The notes: a model not told the origin generated them from the sequence alone. Numbered from the stretch's first letter, positions 17,332 to 27,570 are shown. The stretch is DNA of 64,000 nt from an uncultured Sphingopyxis sp. (GCA_936933955.1 CAKZIN010000033.1:10309-74308), one strand, 5' to 3'. Program-made: numbers and translations.

Positions 17332-17684
17332 CCTTTGAGCGGCACGGTCTGCTGGTGCTGAACCACCTGCCAGTCATGGTCGCCGCAACGCTGATAGGTG
17401 GACGTGGCGTAGCATGCGAAGCGCTCGTCGCCGCGGCTAGCCTCGACATGATAGGCGCACACGATCATTCCATATTCCGGACGGCTGATGCGCTGGTCGC
17501 TGAAACGCACCTCATCCCAGCGCGGCGTATCGCTGACCGCAGCGATGGCCTGCTCGCCTGAGAGAACGAACGGCTCTGCCGGGACGACCATCAGGCAGTC
17601 CTTGCTGACAAGCTTCTCGTAAATCTCGCGCCCACCTTTCCAAAGGCTCTGTTCGGTCTCCCACAGCCGCGCATCTTCCATCAT
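17328..17684 (-). CDS. Small SnoaL-like/DUF4440-type protein
   Basis: 118-residue protein with the look of an NTF2/SnoaL fold: LWETEQSLWKGGREIYEKLVS, CLMVVPAEPFVLSGEQAI, WDEVRFSDQRI and a final strand DWQVVQHQQTVPL. No signal peptide. Function unknown; such proteins are often polyketide-cyclase-like or ketosteroid-isomerase-like domains. It is the only minus-strand gene between ubiB and coaBC, sits next to the ccdAB pair, and its stop overlaps that of ubiB by 4 bp. It was probably placed in this otherwise conserved operon together with ccdAB, but that is an inference. Confidence 0.72.
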   Translation of the reverse strand: MMEDARLWETEQSLWKGGREIYEKLVSKDCLMVVPAEPFVLSGEQAIAAVSDTPRWDEVRFSDQRISRPEYGMIVCAYHVEASRGDERFACYATSTYQRCGDHDWQVVQHQQTVPLKG

Positions 17685-17794
17685 TATTCTCCAGTTTCGG
17701 TGTAGCGTCCGAACGGGGCCCGTTCAGGGAGGTTCCGCTTGGCATGCGCGCAGGCGAGGGGCATAAAGAATGCGCATGCAGTGGAGTTCTCCCG

Positions 17795-18028
17795 ATGAAC
17801 GCGCCGTTCCGTAAACGCCCGACCAACATCTCCCTCGACCCGGCGCTGGTCGACGCCGCGCGTGAGCATGGCGTCAACATCTCCAGCGTGTGCGCCAAGG
17901 CGCTTGAAAAGGAGGTCCGCCGCGCTCGTGAGGAGCGGTGGGTTGAGGAGAATTGGGAGGCCATTCAGGCGACCAACCGCTGGGTCGAAGAAAATGGCCT
18001 GCCGCTCGCAAAATATCGGATGTTTTGA
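17795..18028 (+). CDS. ccdA: CcdA-type antitoxin
   Basis: 77 residues. The N-terminal half looks like the ribbon-helix-helix DNA-binding part (PTNISLDPALVDAAREHGVNIS), and the C-terminal half is the toxin-binding tail (EAIQATNRWVEENGLPLAKYRMF), closely following the CcdA pattern. The ATG at 17795 is chosen so that the RHH domain is at the N-terminus. By family knowledge it neutralises CcdB and represses its own promoter, which would lie in the 110-bp gap to the divergent SnoaL-like gene. It directly abuts ccdB. Confidence 0.87.
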   Translation: MNAPFRKRPTNISLDPALVDAAREHGVNISSVCAKALEKEVRRAREERWVEENWEAIQATNRWVEENGLPLAKYRMF

Positions 18029-18325
18029 GTGGCGCGTCATGATGTCTGGCGTGAGCGGGGCGGCGAGGTGCTCCTGCTCGACTGCCAGTCGGACCTGCTA
18101 TCGCATTTAGCCACGCGGTTCGTTGCCCCGCTGTTGCGGGACGACGGCAGCGTTCGCATCCCGCGCCTGCAACCGATCTTCGAACTGGAAGGCGAGCGAT
18201 ACTATATGGCGACGCATCTCGCAGCCAACATCGCGGCGAGGGCTCTGCATGAACGGGTGACATCACTCGAACACGAACACGACCGCATCATGGCGGCGTT
18301 CGACATGCTGCTGACGGGGGTGTGA
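18029..18325 (+). CDS. ccdB: CcdB-type toxin (gyrase inhibitor family)
   Basis: 98 residues, GTG start immediately after the ccdA stop. Family motifs: VLLLDCQSDLLSHLATRFVAPLL (LLxDxQSDL signature) and the C-terminal MATHLAANIAARAL followed by HDRIMAAFDMLLTGV. F-plasmid CcdB ends in Trp-Gly-Ile, residues important for gyrase poisoning; here the end is Thr-Gly-Val, so potency or target use may differ. The TGA stop overlaps the coaBC start as TGATG, meaning the toxin and an essential gene can be translationally coupled. Confidence 0.85.
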   Translation: MARHDVWRERGGEVLLLDCQSDLLSHLATRFVAPLLRDDGSVRIPRLQPIFELEGERYYMATHLAANIAARALHERVTSLEHEHDRIMAAFDMLLTGV

Positions 18326-19587
18326 TGGCGCGGGTGCTGCTGATCGTCGGCGGGGGGATCGCCGCGTACAAGAGCGCGGAACTGATCCGCGCGCTGCGTA
18401 AACGCGGGGATGCGGTGACCCCGGTGCTGACGCGGGCGGGGGCGCAGTTCGTGACCCCGTTGACCCTCGGCGCGCTCGCCGGGAGCCGCGTCTACACCGA
18501 CCTCTTCGATCTCAAGGACGAGGTGGAGATGGGGCACATCGAGCTGTCGAGGAGCGCCGACGCGATCCTCGTCTGCCCCGCGACGGCGGACTTGATGGCG
18601 AGGATGGCGGTGGGAATCGCCGACGATCTCGCGACCACGCTGCTGCTCGCGACCGATGCGCCGGTGCTGATCGCGCCTGCGATGAACGTGCGCATGTGGC
18701 AGCACCCCGCGACGATGCGCAACGTGGCGACGGTACGGGGCGAAGGCGTCACGGTGATGGAGCCCGACGTCGGCGAGATGGCGTGCGGCGAGTTCGGCCC
18801 TGGCCGTTTACCCGAGATCGAGCGAATCCTCGTCGAGTTGGACGCGGTGCTGGCAAAGGGCGCCCCGTTGCGTGGGAGTGACCCCGCGACCTCGGTGCTT
18901 GCTGACCAGCCCGACTTCGCCGACGATACGCATCGGGCGCTGCATGGTCGCCACCTGATCGTGACCGCGGGGCCGACGCATGAGCCGATCGACCCGGTGC
19001 GCTACCTCGCCAACCGCTCGAGCGGCAAACAGGGGTTTGCGATTGCCGAGGCAGCGGCACGTGCTGGCGCGCGGGTCACGCTGATTGCGGGGCCGGTCGC
19101 CCTTCCGACGCCGCCGGGGGTCGACCGCGTCGACGTGGAAACCGCACAGCAGATGGCGGACGCGGTGGCCTCGGCGCTTCCCGCCGATGTGGCGGTGATG
19201 GTCGCGGCGGTGGCGGATTGGCGACCCGCCACCCACTCACCGGCCAAGATCAAGAAGAACGGCGACGCCCCCGCCCCGCTCGTGCTGGCAGAGAACCCCG
19301 ATATCCTCGCGACGCTCGCGCACTCGCCGCAGCGGCCGGCGCTGGTTGTCGGCTTCGCGGCCGAGACCGACGCGCTGCTCGACCATGCGCAGGCCAAGCT
19401 CGCGCGCAAGGGCTGCGACTGGATCGTCGCCAACGACGTCGGCGTCGATCCGATGGGCGGGGCGGCGAACCGAGTGCACCTCGTCACCGCGGACGGCGTT
19501 GACAGCTGGGAACGGCTGCCGAAGGAGGAGGTCGCCCGCCGTCTCATCGACAGGATCGCCGATGCCCTCCGACCGCCCCGCGACTGA
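18325..19587 (+). CDS. coaBC: Bifunctional phosphopantothenoylcysteine decarboxylase / phosphopantothenate-cysteine ligase
   Basis: Two consecutive steps of coenzyme A synthesis. 420 residues. The N-terminal flavin-dependent decarboxylase half has [21 protein letters not shown] start ([17 protein letters not shown]), the active-site His region [14 protein letters not shown] and APAMNVRMW; the C-terminal ligase half begins near residue 210 with [18 protein letters not shown] and [14 protein letters not shown] and has KIKKNGD. The ATG at 18325 overlaps the ccdB stop; an adjacent in-frame GTG at 18322 is less likely. It overlaps dut by 26 bp. Confidence 0.95.
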   Translation: MARVLLIVGGGIAAYKSAELIRALRKRGDAVTPVLTRAGAQFVTPLTLGALAGSRVYTDLFDLKDEVEMGHIELSRSADAILVCPATADLMARMAVGIADDLATTLLLATDAPVLIAPAMNVRMWQHPATMRNVATVRGEGVTVMEPDVGEMACGEFGPGRLPEIERILVELDAVLAKGAPLRGSDPATSVLADQPDFADDTHRALHGRHLIVTAGPTHEPIDPVRYLANRSSGKQGFAIAEAAARAGARVTLIAGPVALPTPPGVDRVDVETAQQMADAVASALPADVAVMVAAVADWRPATHSPAKIKKNGDAPAPLVLAENPDILATLAHSPQRPALVVGFAAETDALLDHAQAKLARKGCDWIVANDVGVDPMGGAANRVHLVTADGVDSWERLPKEEVARRLIDRIADALRPPRD

Positions 19588-20032
19588 TCTTTCCGCGCCC
19601 GACCTGCCCGTCCTGCGGCTGCCCAACGGCGGAGGGCTGCCGCTCCCCGCCTATGCGAGCGCCGGGGCGGCGGGGCTGGACATCGTTGCGGCGGAATCGT
19701 TGACGTTGCGTCCGGGAAGCCGAGCCGCGGTGGCGACCGGCATGGCGCTTGCGGTGCCGCCGGGGTGGGAAGTGCAGGTGCGCCCGCGCTCGGGGCTCGC
19801 GCTCAAGCATGGCATCACCTGCCTCAACACGCCCGGCACGATCGACAGCGACTATCGCGGCGAGGTCAAGGTGATCCTCGCCAATCTCGGCGATGAATAT
19901 TTCGAGGTGAGGCGCGGCGAGCGGATCGCGCAGCTGGTGCTTGCGCCCGCGCCACAAACGCAGGTGGTGGAGGTGTCGAGCCTCGACGCCACCGCGCGCG
20001 GCGTCGGCGGGTTCGGCTCGACCGGGCGCTGA
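19562..20032 (+). CDS. dut: dUTP diphosphatase
   Basis: Trimeric enzyme hydrolysing dUTP to dUMP, which keeps uracil out of DNA and supplies dTMP synthesis. 156 residues with all five dUTPase motifs visible: AGLDIVA (1), PRSGLA (2), [11 protein letters not shown] (3), RGERIAQLV (4) and the C-terminal [11 protein letters not shown] (5). The start ATG at 19562 lies inside the end of coaBC, an arrangement typical of the coaBC-dut pair. Confidence 0.96.
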   Translation: MPSDRPATDLSAPDLPVLRLPNGGGLPLPAYASAGAAGLDIVAAESLTLRPGSRAAVATGMALAVPPGWEVQVRPRSGLALKHGITCLNTPGTIDSDYRGEVKVILANLGDEYFEVRRGERIAQLVLAPAPQTQVVEVSSLDATARGVGGFGSTGR

Positions 20033-20046
20033 ACAGGACACGCGCG

Positions 20047-20808
20047 ATCCTCAGCGACGACGAACTCGACCGCTACGCGCGGCAGATCATTCTGCCCGAG
20101 GTCGGCGCCCGCGGGCAGGAGGCTCTACGCGCGGCGAGCATATTGGTGATCGGCGTCGGGGGGATCGGATCCACCGCGATCCCCGCGCTGGTGGGCGGGG
20201 GCGTGGGGCGGGTGCGTTTCGTCGATGACGACGTCGTCGATGCGAGCAACCTCCACCGCCAGCCTTTGTTCACCGGCGCCGACGTCGGCCGCGCGAAGGT
20301 GAGCGTGGCAGCGGAGCGCCTCGCCGCGCTCAACCCGCTGGTGGCGCTGGAACCCGTCAGGGGGCGCGCCGATGCGGCCAGCATGGCGACGATATTGGCG
20401 GGCGTCGATCTCGTCCTCGACGGCAGCGACAATTTCGCGACGCGCCTTGCGGTGAGCGATGCCGCGACCGCCGCGCGCGTGCCCTTGGTGAGCGCCGCAG
20501 TCGCGCGCTTTCAGGGACAGGTCGGGACGTTCACCGGCTGGTTACCCGACCGGCCATGCTATCGCTGCTTCGTCGGTGACGCGCACGACAGCGACGACTG
20601 CGACACTTGCGCCGACCAGGGCGTGCTCGGCCCGATGGTGGCGATGGTCGCAGCGTTCGGCGCGCTGGAGGCGATGCGATATCTCATTGGTTTCGGGGAA
20701 GAGGGCGCGGGGAAGCTGCACATCATCGACGGGCTGACGCCGGAGTGGCGCACCCTGCGCTTGCCCAAGGACCCCGCGTGCCGAGCGTGCTCACAAGCGT
20801 CGCAATAG
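20047..20808 (+). CDS. MoeB/ThiF-family adenylyltransferase (apparent ATC start)
   Basis: E1-like enzyme that adenylates the C-terminus of a sulfur-carrier protein (MoaD or ThiS type). Sequence: LSDDELDRYARQI, nucleotide-binding VIGVGGIGSTAIPAL, DDDVVDASNLHRQPLFT, the catalytic Asp region DGSDNFATR, zinc ligands CYRC and CRAC, and Cys-containing CDTCADQGVLGP. No ATG, GTG or TTG occurs in frame between the preceding stop (19894-19896) and a TTG at 20143 that would remove the conserved N-terminus. The ATC at 20047 lies 8 nt after AGGA (20035-20038) and would place the start exactly where the family starts; a CTG at 20029 overlapping the dut stop is the alternative. MoeB or ThiF cannot be told apart here. 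Confidence 0.85.
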   Translation: MLSDDELDRYARQIILPEVGARGQEALRAASILVIGVGGIGSTAIPALVGGGVGRVRFVDDDVVDASNLHRQPLFTGADVGRAKVSVAAERLAALNPLVALEPVRGRADAASMATILAGVDLVLDGSDNFATRLAVSDAATAARVPLVSAAVARFQGQVGTFTGWLPDRPCYRCFVGDAHDSDDCDTCADQGVLGPMVAMVAAFGALEAMRYLIGFGEEGAGKLHIIDGLTPEWRTLRLPKDPACRACSQASQ

Positions 20809-20830
20809 CAGAGGCATAAAGGTCGGGGGG

Positions 20831-20857
20831 CGCGGGGAGTGCCTTTCACCCCCCGCG
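20831..20857. terminator. Hairpin between convergent moeB-like gene and sucA
   Basis: Stem CGCGGGG/CCCCGCG (20831-20837, 20851-20857) extended inward by a short TG/CA pair, loop CCTTT. GC-rich and without a T-run, so it is a likely but not certain bidirectional terminator. Confidence 0.45.
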
Positions 20858-20867
20858 ATGCGCAGCG

Positions 20868-23744
20868 TTAAGCCCCCGCCTTGCCCACCTCGCTCGGTTT
20901 CGACGTGGGGTTGCCCCCTTCAGCGCGCACCCGGCGGATTTCGCCGCGCACGCTCAGCCCGAGCGCGTCGGCGACGAGCGCTGCCTGCTCGGTCTGGTGG
21001 CGGCTCATCAACCCTGTCGCCGGTGAAGCCGACGGCGCGCGGCCAGCGTAGCGGGCGCGCATCCCTGCCCTGCCCGCCTCCGCCAACGCCGCTTCGATGA
21101 AGGGTTCGACGAAGAACCAGGCGCCGTTGTTCTTGGGCTCTTCCTGACACCACACCACCTCTTCGAGGTTCGGCATGTTCGCGACGCGGGCCGCCAGCGG
21201 CTCACCGGGGAAGGGGTAGAGCTGTTCGATCCGCACCACGGTCGTGTCGGCAAGCTCGTTCTTGTCGCGCGCTTCCATCAGGTCGTAGCCGACCTTGCCC
21301 GAACAGAGCACCAGCCGCTTGACCGCAGCGTCGGCGGGCGGGGTGCGGTCGGACATGATGCGGCGGAAATGCGCCTCACCGATGAAGTCCGCACGAGCCG
21401 AGACCGCCAGCTTGTGCCGCAGCAGCGACTTGGGCGTCATGATCACCAGCGGTTTGCGGAACGAGCGCAGCATCTGCCGCCGCAGAACGTGGAAATAGTT
21501 GCTGGGCGTCGAAATGTTGCAGACCTGGATATTGTCCTGCGCGCACAGCTGGAGGAACCGCTCGAGCCGCGCGGAACTATGTTCCGGCCCCTGCCCTTCG
21601 TAACCGTGCGGCAGCAGCATCACGAGCCCGCTGGCGCGCAGCCATTTGGCCTCGCCCGCGGCGATGAACTGGTCGATCATGATCTGCGCGCCGTTGGCGA
21701 AGTCGCCGAACTGCGCTTCCCACAGCACCAGCGAGCGCGGATCGGCGAGGGCATAGCCATATTCGAAACCGAGCACGCCATATTCGCTCAGCGGGCTGTC
21801 GAGCACCTCGAACTTGGCCTCAGGCAGCGTCGCGAGCGGCACGTAGCGCCGCTCGTTCGATTGATCGACCCACACCGCGTGGCGCTGGCTGAACGTGCCG
21901 CGGCCCGAATCCTGACCCGACAAGCGCACGTCGTGCCCCTCCGCCACCAGCGTTCCAAAGGCGAGGCTTTCGGCGGTCGCCCAGTCGAACACGTCGCCTT
22001 CCTTGGCTGCGAACATCGCCGCGCGCCCGTCGATGACGCGCTTCAACGTCTTGTGCACGTCGAGGTCGGCGGGGACCGTCGTCAGCACCTGTCCGACGCG
22101 GTCGAACAGCTCGTCGGAGACGCCCGTCGCGACGTTGCGGCGTGCCTCCTCGGGCTCCGCGGGCGCGTGCAGCCCCGACCAGCGACCCGCGAACCAGTCC
22201 GCCTGATTCGGCTTGTAGGTCGCGCCGGCCGCGAACTCCTCCTCCAGCCGCGCGATGAAGCGCTGCCGCATGGCGTCGGCATCGGCGTCGCTGACCACGC
22301 CTTCGCTCACCAGCCGCGCCTGATAGAGCGTCGACACCGGCGGGTGCTGACGGATCGCCTGGTACATGACGGGCTGCGTGAAGCTCGGCTCGTCGCCCTC
22401 GTTGTGGCCGAAGCGGCGGTAGCACCACATGTCGATGACGATGTCGCGCTTGAACCGCTGGCGGAACTCGATCGCCAGCTTGCACGCGAACGTCACCGCT
22501 TCCGGATCGTCACCGTTGACGTGCAGGATCGGCGCCTGGATCCCCTTCGCCACGTCCGAGGGATAGGGCGAGGAGCGCGCGAACTGCGGGCTGGTCGTGA
22601 AGCCGATCTGGTTGTTGACGATGAAGTGGATGCAGCCGCCGGTGTTGTATCCGCGCACGCCGGAGAAGCCGAGGCACTCCCACACGATGCCCTGCCCGGC
22701 AAAGGCCGCGTCGCCGTGGATCAGCACCGGCAGCACTTCGTCATTGGCGTCGAGATTGTCGCGCATCGTCTGCTGCGCGCGCACCTTGCCCAGCACCACG
22801 GGGTTCACCGCTTCCAAATGGCTGGGATTGGGGACGAGGCTCATGTGCACCTCGATCCCGTCGAAGCTACGGTCCGACGAGGTGCCGAGGTGGTACTTGA
22901 CGTCGCCCGACCCGGCGATGTCGTCCGGGTTGGCACTGCCGCCCGCGAATTCGTGGAAGATCACGCGGTAGGGTTTGGCCATCACGTTGGCGAGGACGTT
23001 GAGCCGCCCGCGGTGGGCCATGCCGTACACGATCTCGCGCACGCCATATTGGCCGCCGTACTTGATGATCGCCTCGAGCGCAGGGATCATCGATTCGCCG
23101 CCGTCGAGCCCGAAGCGCTTGGTCCCGACATATTTGCGCGCGAGGAATTTCTCCCACTCCTCGCCCTCGATCACCTTGTTGAGGATCGCGCGCTTGCCTT
23201 CGGGGGTGAAGTCGATCGCCTTGTCCGCGCCCTCCATGCGGTCCTGCAGGAACCGACGCTCATCGAGGTCGGTGATGTGCATATATTCGAGGCCGACCTT
23301 GCCGCAGTAGTTGGCGCGCAGCACGCCCAGCAGCTCGCGGATGGTCGCCCACTCCAGCCCCAGCGTGCCGCCAAGGTACACGCGCGTATCGAGCTGATCC
23401 GCGCCGAAACCGTGATATTCAGGCGTCAGATCCGCCGGAATGTCGCTGTGCTTGAGGCCGAGCGGGTCGAGATCCGCCGCCAGATGCCCGCGTACGCGAT
23501 AGGTGCGCACCAGCAACATCGCGCGGATCGACGCGTCCGCCGCGGCTGTGACATGCGCCTCGCTCATTGCGGGAGCAGCGCCGGTTTTCGCAGCCTTCTC
23601 CGCCGCCGCCTTGACCGCGACCTGCATCTGCGTCGGATCGAGCCCGGCAGTGAGCGCGTCGGTATCCAGCAAAGGCCACGCATCGCGCGCCCACGACGGC
23701 CGAGGTTCAGGGGTTGCGAAATCCTGGGGGGAGAGGTCGTTCAC
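20868..23744 (-). CDS. sucA: 2-oxoglutarate dehydrogenase E1 component
   Basis: Thiamine-diphosphate-dependent E1 of the 2-oxoglutarate dehydrogenase complex (TCA cycle). 958 residues, the normal bacterial length. Landmarks: VRTYRVRGHLAADLDPLG, EYMHITDLDERRFLQDRME, the ThDP/Mg region GDAAFAGQGIVWECLGFSGV with VNNQIGFTT, FGHNEGDEPSFTQP, and the C-terminal YPFPGEPLAARV and VWCQEEPKNNGAW. It is last in the mdh-sucD-sucA run; the E2 gene (sucB) is not downstream, where a convergent gene lies instead. Confidence 0.97.
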   Translation of the reverse strand: MNDLSPQDFATPEPRPSWARDAWPLLDTDALTAGLDPTQMQVAVKAAAEKAAKTGAAPAMSEAHVTAAADASIRAMLLVRTYRVRGHLAADLDPLGLKHSDIPADLTPEYHGFGADQLDTRVYLGGTLGLEWATIRELLGVLRANYCGKVGLEYMHITDLDERRFLQDRMEGADKAIDFTPEGKRAILNKVIEGEEWEKFLARKYVGTKRFGLDGGESMIPALEAIIKYGGQYGVREIVYGMAHRGRLNVLANVMAKPYRVIFHEFAGGSANPDDIAGSGDVKYHLGTSSDRSFDGIEVHMSLVPNPSHLEAVNPVVLGKVRAQQTMRDNLDANDEVLPVLIHGDAAFAGQGIVWECLGFSGVRGYNTGGCIHFIVNNQIGFTTSPQFARSSPYPSDVAKGIQAPILHVNGDDPEAVTFACKLAIEFRQRFKRDIVIDMWCYRRFGHNEGDEPSFTQPVMYQAIRQHPPVSTLYQARLVSEGVVSDADADAMRQRFIARLEEEFAAGATYKPNQADWFAGRWSGLHAPAEPEEARRNVATGVSDELFDRVGQVLTTVPADLDVHKTLKRVIDGRAAMFAAKEGDVFDWATAESLAFGTLVAEGHDVRLSGQDSGRGTFSQRHAVWVDQSNERRYVPLATLPEAKFEVLDSPLSEYGVLGFEYGYALADPRSLVLWEAQFGDFANGAQIMIDQFIAAGEAKWLRASGLVMLLPHGYEGQGPEHSSARLERFLQLCAQDNIQVCNISTPSNYFHVLRRQMLRSFRKPLVIMTPKSLLRHKLAVSARADFIGEAHFRRIMSDRTPPADAAVKRLVLCSGKVGYDLMEARDKNELADTTVVRIEQLYPFPGEPLAARVANMPNLEEVVWCQEEPKNNGAWFFVEPFIEAALAEAGRAGMRARYAGRAPSASPATGLMSRHQTEQAALVADALGLSVRGEIRRVRAEGGNPTSKPSEVGKAGA

Positions 23745-23871
23745 AGCTCTATCCGTTAGGCGGCAGGTGTCACCGCAGCCCTAACGGCAACTCCGTCGCA
23801 CGTCACCATGCGAACGGCGTTATTGCGGCCGCGACGCGGTCGGCCCCGCGATGCGTCGCGGCCGCCGTTCC

Positions 23872-24756
23872 TCAGCCGTTGAGCACCTCGACCAGCGTGG
23901 TGCCGAGTTCGCTGGGGCTCGCCGCGACTTTGATGCCGGCGGCTTCCATTGCGGCGATTTTGTCTTCGGCGCCGCCCTTGCCGCCCGAGACGATCGCGCC
24001 GGCGTGGCCCATGCGACGGCCGGGAGGCGCGGTGCGGCCGGCGATGAAGCCGACCATCGGCTTCTTCCGCCCGCGCTTGGCTTCGTCGGCGAGGAACTGC
24101 GCCGCGTCTTCTTCGGCGCTGCCGCCGATTTCGCCGATCATGATGATCGACTTGGTTTCATCGTCGGCGAGGAACAGCTCGAGCACGTCGATGAAGTTGG
24201 TGCCGTTGACCGGATCGCCGCCGATGCCGACCGCGGTCGACTGGCCAAGTCCCGCATTGGTCGTCTGGAACACGGCCTCATAGGTCAGCGTCCCCGAACG
24301 CGACACCACGCCGACGCTGCCCTTCTTGAAGATAGAGCCCGGCATGATGCCGATCTTGCACTCGTTCGGCGTCAGCACGCCCGGGCAGTTCGGCCCGATC
24401 AGTCGGGACTTCGAACCCTCGAGCCTGGCCTTCACCTTGACCATGTCGAGCACCGGGATGCCTTCGGTGATGCACACGATCAGCGGCATCTCCGCCTCGA
24501 TCGCCTCGATGATCGAGGCCGCGGCGAACTTCGGCGGCACGTAGATGCACGACGCGGTGGCGCCGGTTCGCTCCATCCCCTCGGCGACCGAGTTGAACAC
24601 GGGCAGACCGATGTGCGTCGTCCCGCCCTTACCCGGCGTCACCCCGCCGACCATCTGCGTCCCGTAGGCGAGCGCCTGCTCGGTGTGAAAAGTGCCGGTC
24701 GCCCCGGTCATGCCCTGCGTCAGGACCTTGGTGTTCTTGTCGACGAGGATGCTCAT
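23872..24756 (-). CDS. sucD: Succinate-CoA ligase, alpha subunit
   Basis: Alpha subunit of the enzyme interconverting succinyl-CoA and succinate with nucleotide phosphorylation. 294 residues. The CoA-binding start ([21 protein letters not shown]), [15 protein letters not shown], the GPNCPGVL motif, and the phosphohistidine loop [14 protein letters not shown] are all seen. It lies 29 bp after mdh. The beta-subunit gene sucC, which usually accompanies sucD, is not in this gap nor elsewhere in the window. Confidence 0.97.
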   Translation of the reverse strand: MSILVDKNTKVLTQGMTGATGTFHTEQALAYGTQMVGGVTPGKGGTTHIGLPVFNSVAEGMERTGATASCIYVPPKFAAASIIEAIEAEMPLIVCITEGIPVLDMVKVKARLEGSKSRLIGPNCPGVLTPNECKIGIMPGSIFKKGSVGVVSRSGTLTYEAVFQTTNAGLGQSTAVGIGGDPVNGTNFIDVLELFLADDETKSIIMIGEIGGSAEEDAAQFLADEAKRGRKKPMVGFIAGRTAPPGRRMGHAGAIVSGGKGGAEDKIAAMEAAGIKVAASPSELGTTLVEVLNG

Positions 24757-24785
24757 GCGGGTGTCGTCCTATCGGGAAGAGATTG

Positions 24786-25817
<1,032 letters not shown>

Positions 25818-25861
25818 TTAGGCGCGGGGGGTGCGCTTGGCAACGGGAAGGTGGGCCATTG

Positions 25862-25884
25862 CCCCTCCCCATAAGGGGGAGGGG
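25862..25884. repeat. GC-rich palindrome between zapE and mdh
   Basis: CCCCTCCCC (25862-25870), loop ATAAG, then GGGGAGGGG (25876-25884), a perfect 9-bp inverted repeat located 13 bp after the zapE stop. It resembles the short GC-rich palindromes elsewhere in the window and may act as a 3'-end hairpin for zapE. Confidence 0.6.
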
Positions 25885-25897
25885 TCGCTGTCTCACC

Positions 25898-27013
25898 TCA
25901 ATGCGACCCGTGGCCGCGTTCGAGCCAGTCGTCGGACAGCATCTCTTCGATCCTGCTGACGGTGCGTTCAAACTCGAACGACCCATCGCCGGCGGGGTAC
26001 AGCTCCGCAGGGGGCGCGTCGGCGCTTGCCAGCAGCTTCACGCCATATTCGTAAAGCGCGTCGATCAGCGTATTGAAGCGCGCGGCTTCGTTGCGCAGCT
26101 CCGGCCCCATGCGCGGAATGCCGACGATGATCACCGTGTGATAGCTGCGCGCGATGGCGAGGTAGTCCGCCGCGCCACGCGGCTCCCCGCACAGCCGCTT
26201 GAATGAAAAAACTGCGACGCCCTTCAGGCTCTTGGGCACGTGCAGCGTGCGACCGCCGCCGACATCGAGCTCCGCCGAGGGCACCCGCGCGCGGTCGTCG
26301 ACCTGCCAGTCGGTCATGCGGAAAAAGGCATCGGACAGCGCGGCGGTCGCGGCCGGGCCGTTGGGCACGTGCCAGCGCGCAAGGCCCGCCATGCGATCGC
26401 GGCGGTAGTCGGTCGGCCCGTTGAGCGCGATCACCTCCAGCCGCCGCTCGATCAGCGCGATGAAGGGCAGGAAATGCTCGCGGTTGAGGCCGTTCAAGTA
26501 AAGCTGGTTGGGCGCGCGGTTGGAGGTGGTGACGATCGTCACCCCGCCCTCGATCAGCGCGGTGAACAACCGCGACATGATCATCGCGTCGGCGCTGTTG
26601 TTGACGATCATCTCGTCAAAGCAGAGCAGTCGCACTTCACGCGACATGTCGCGCGCGACGGCGATGACCGGATCGCCCGCCTCGGTCGCGCGCGCGGCGC
26701 GCAGGCGGGCGTGAACCTCGGCCATGAAAGCGTGAAAGTGCGCGCGGCGCTTGTCGGGAACCGCGACCTGGTCGTGGAACAGGTCCATCAGCATCGACTT
26801 GCCGCGGCCGACCCCGCCCCAGAGGTAGATGCCGGCGGGTGCCTCCGCCCGCTTGGCGAGACCGATGCGCGCGAGCAACGACGCCGGCTTCGCCTCCGCA
26901 CGGAGCGCGTCGGCGAGCGCATCGAGCCGCGCTGCGGCCGCGCGCTGCTCCGCGTCGGGGCGAAGCTCGCCATTTGCGACCAGTGCATCATAAGCGGCGA
27001 GGACGTTAGCCAT
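25898..27013 (-). CDS. zapE: ZapE/AFG1-like ATPase
   Basis: AFG1/LACE1-family P-loop ATPase; in Escherichia coli it modulates the division Z-ring. 371 residues. Walker A GGVGRGKSMLMD, Walker B LLCFDEMIV, sensor-like VTTSNRAPNQLY, and GLNREHFLPFI are present. Family members usually have DEF or DEM after CFD, so the active-site sequence is within range. It lies between sdhB/thioesterase and mdh on the same strand. Confidence 0.92.
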   Translation of the reverse strand: MANVLAAYDALVANGELRPDAEQRAAAARLDALADALRAEAKPASLLARIGLAKRAEAPAGIYLWGGVGRGKSMLMDLFHDQVAVPDKRRAHFHAFMAEVHARLRAARATEAGDPVIAVARDMSREVRLLCFDEMIVNNSADAMIMSRLFTALIEGGVTIVTTSNRAPNQLYLNGLNREHFLPFIALIERRLEVIALNGPTDYRRDRMAGLARWHVPNGPAATAALSDAFFRMTDWQVDDRARVPSAELDVGGGRTLHVPKSLKGVAVFSFKRLCGEPRGAADYLAIARSYHTVIIVGIPRMGPELRNEAARFNTLIDALYEYGVKLLASADAPPAELYPAGDGSFEFERTVSRIEEMLSDDWLERGHGSH

Positions 27014-27055
27014 CTATCCCCCTCCCCAGCGCGGGAAGGAACGACCTCGCCGCTG

Positions 27056-27505
27056 TCATCGCTGCGACGGTTTGCGGATCGTGCCGGAAAAGCTCGCCAC
27101 CACCGCGTCGCCCTGCACTATCAGTCCGCGCAGAAAGGCGAGCCGACCTGTTTCGCGCACCAGCTCGGTCACCGCGTCGAGCGGCTCGCCGATGCGACCC
27201 GCCCCGACGAACTGCGCGCTAAGGTCGAGCGTCACCGCAGGCCCGGCGCCGATCACGCCGAACTGGTTGGCGGCGGCGAACAGCGCGACGTCCATCAGCG
27301 AAAGGAGCGCCGCGCCATGAACATTGTCGCCGAGGTTGCTGTGCTGCCGTTCGGGCTGCATGCGCACGCGCGCCACGGGGCGGCCGTCGGGCGTGTCCGC
27401 CTCGCGCCGCACCGCCAGCGGCTCGATCAGTGCGTTGAAGCGGGTCGGATCGTTGAGGTTCCAGCTGACCCAGCCGTCGCCCAGCTCGGCAGAAGAGAAA
27501 TGCAC
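27056..27505 (-). CDS. PaaI-type hotdog thioesterase
   Basis: Predicted acyl-CoA thioesterase of the hotdog fold: HSNLGDNVHGAALLSLMDVALFAAA (the HGG-type active site here reads NVHGAAL) followed by VTLDLSAQFVGAGRIGEPLDA and GRLAFLRGLIVQGD. Substrate unknown. The start is not certain: GTG at 27505 gives 149 residues that begin just before the conserved region, a CTG overlapping the sdhB stop (CTGA) is possible, and a GTG at 27643 would overlap sdhB by 73 bp. It shares the strand and probably the transcript with sdhB and zapE. Confidence 0.8.
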   Translation of the reverse strand: MHFSSAELGDGWVSWNLNDPTRFNALIEPLAVRREADTPDGRPVARVRMQPERQHSNLGDNVHGAALLSLMDVALFAAANQFGVIGAGPAVTLDLSAQFVGAGRIGEPLDAVTELVRETGRLAFLRGLIVQGDAVVASFSGTIRKPSQR

Positions 27506-27570
27506 GCCTGCCCGCGCGCTCGCTTCATGCGCGAGCCGCGTCGCCGGCGCCGTGCCGTGCGCCGCCTCGC

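Noticed and set aside
21369..23759. 796-codon open frame antisense to sucA
   Set aside because: High-GC codon bias opens long antisense frames; the encoded peptide is His/Arg/Val/Asp-rich without any motif, while sucA on the other strand is fully conserved. The same applies to the long frame opposite dxs (43226-45166).
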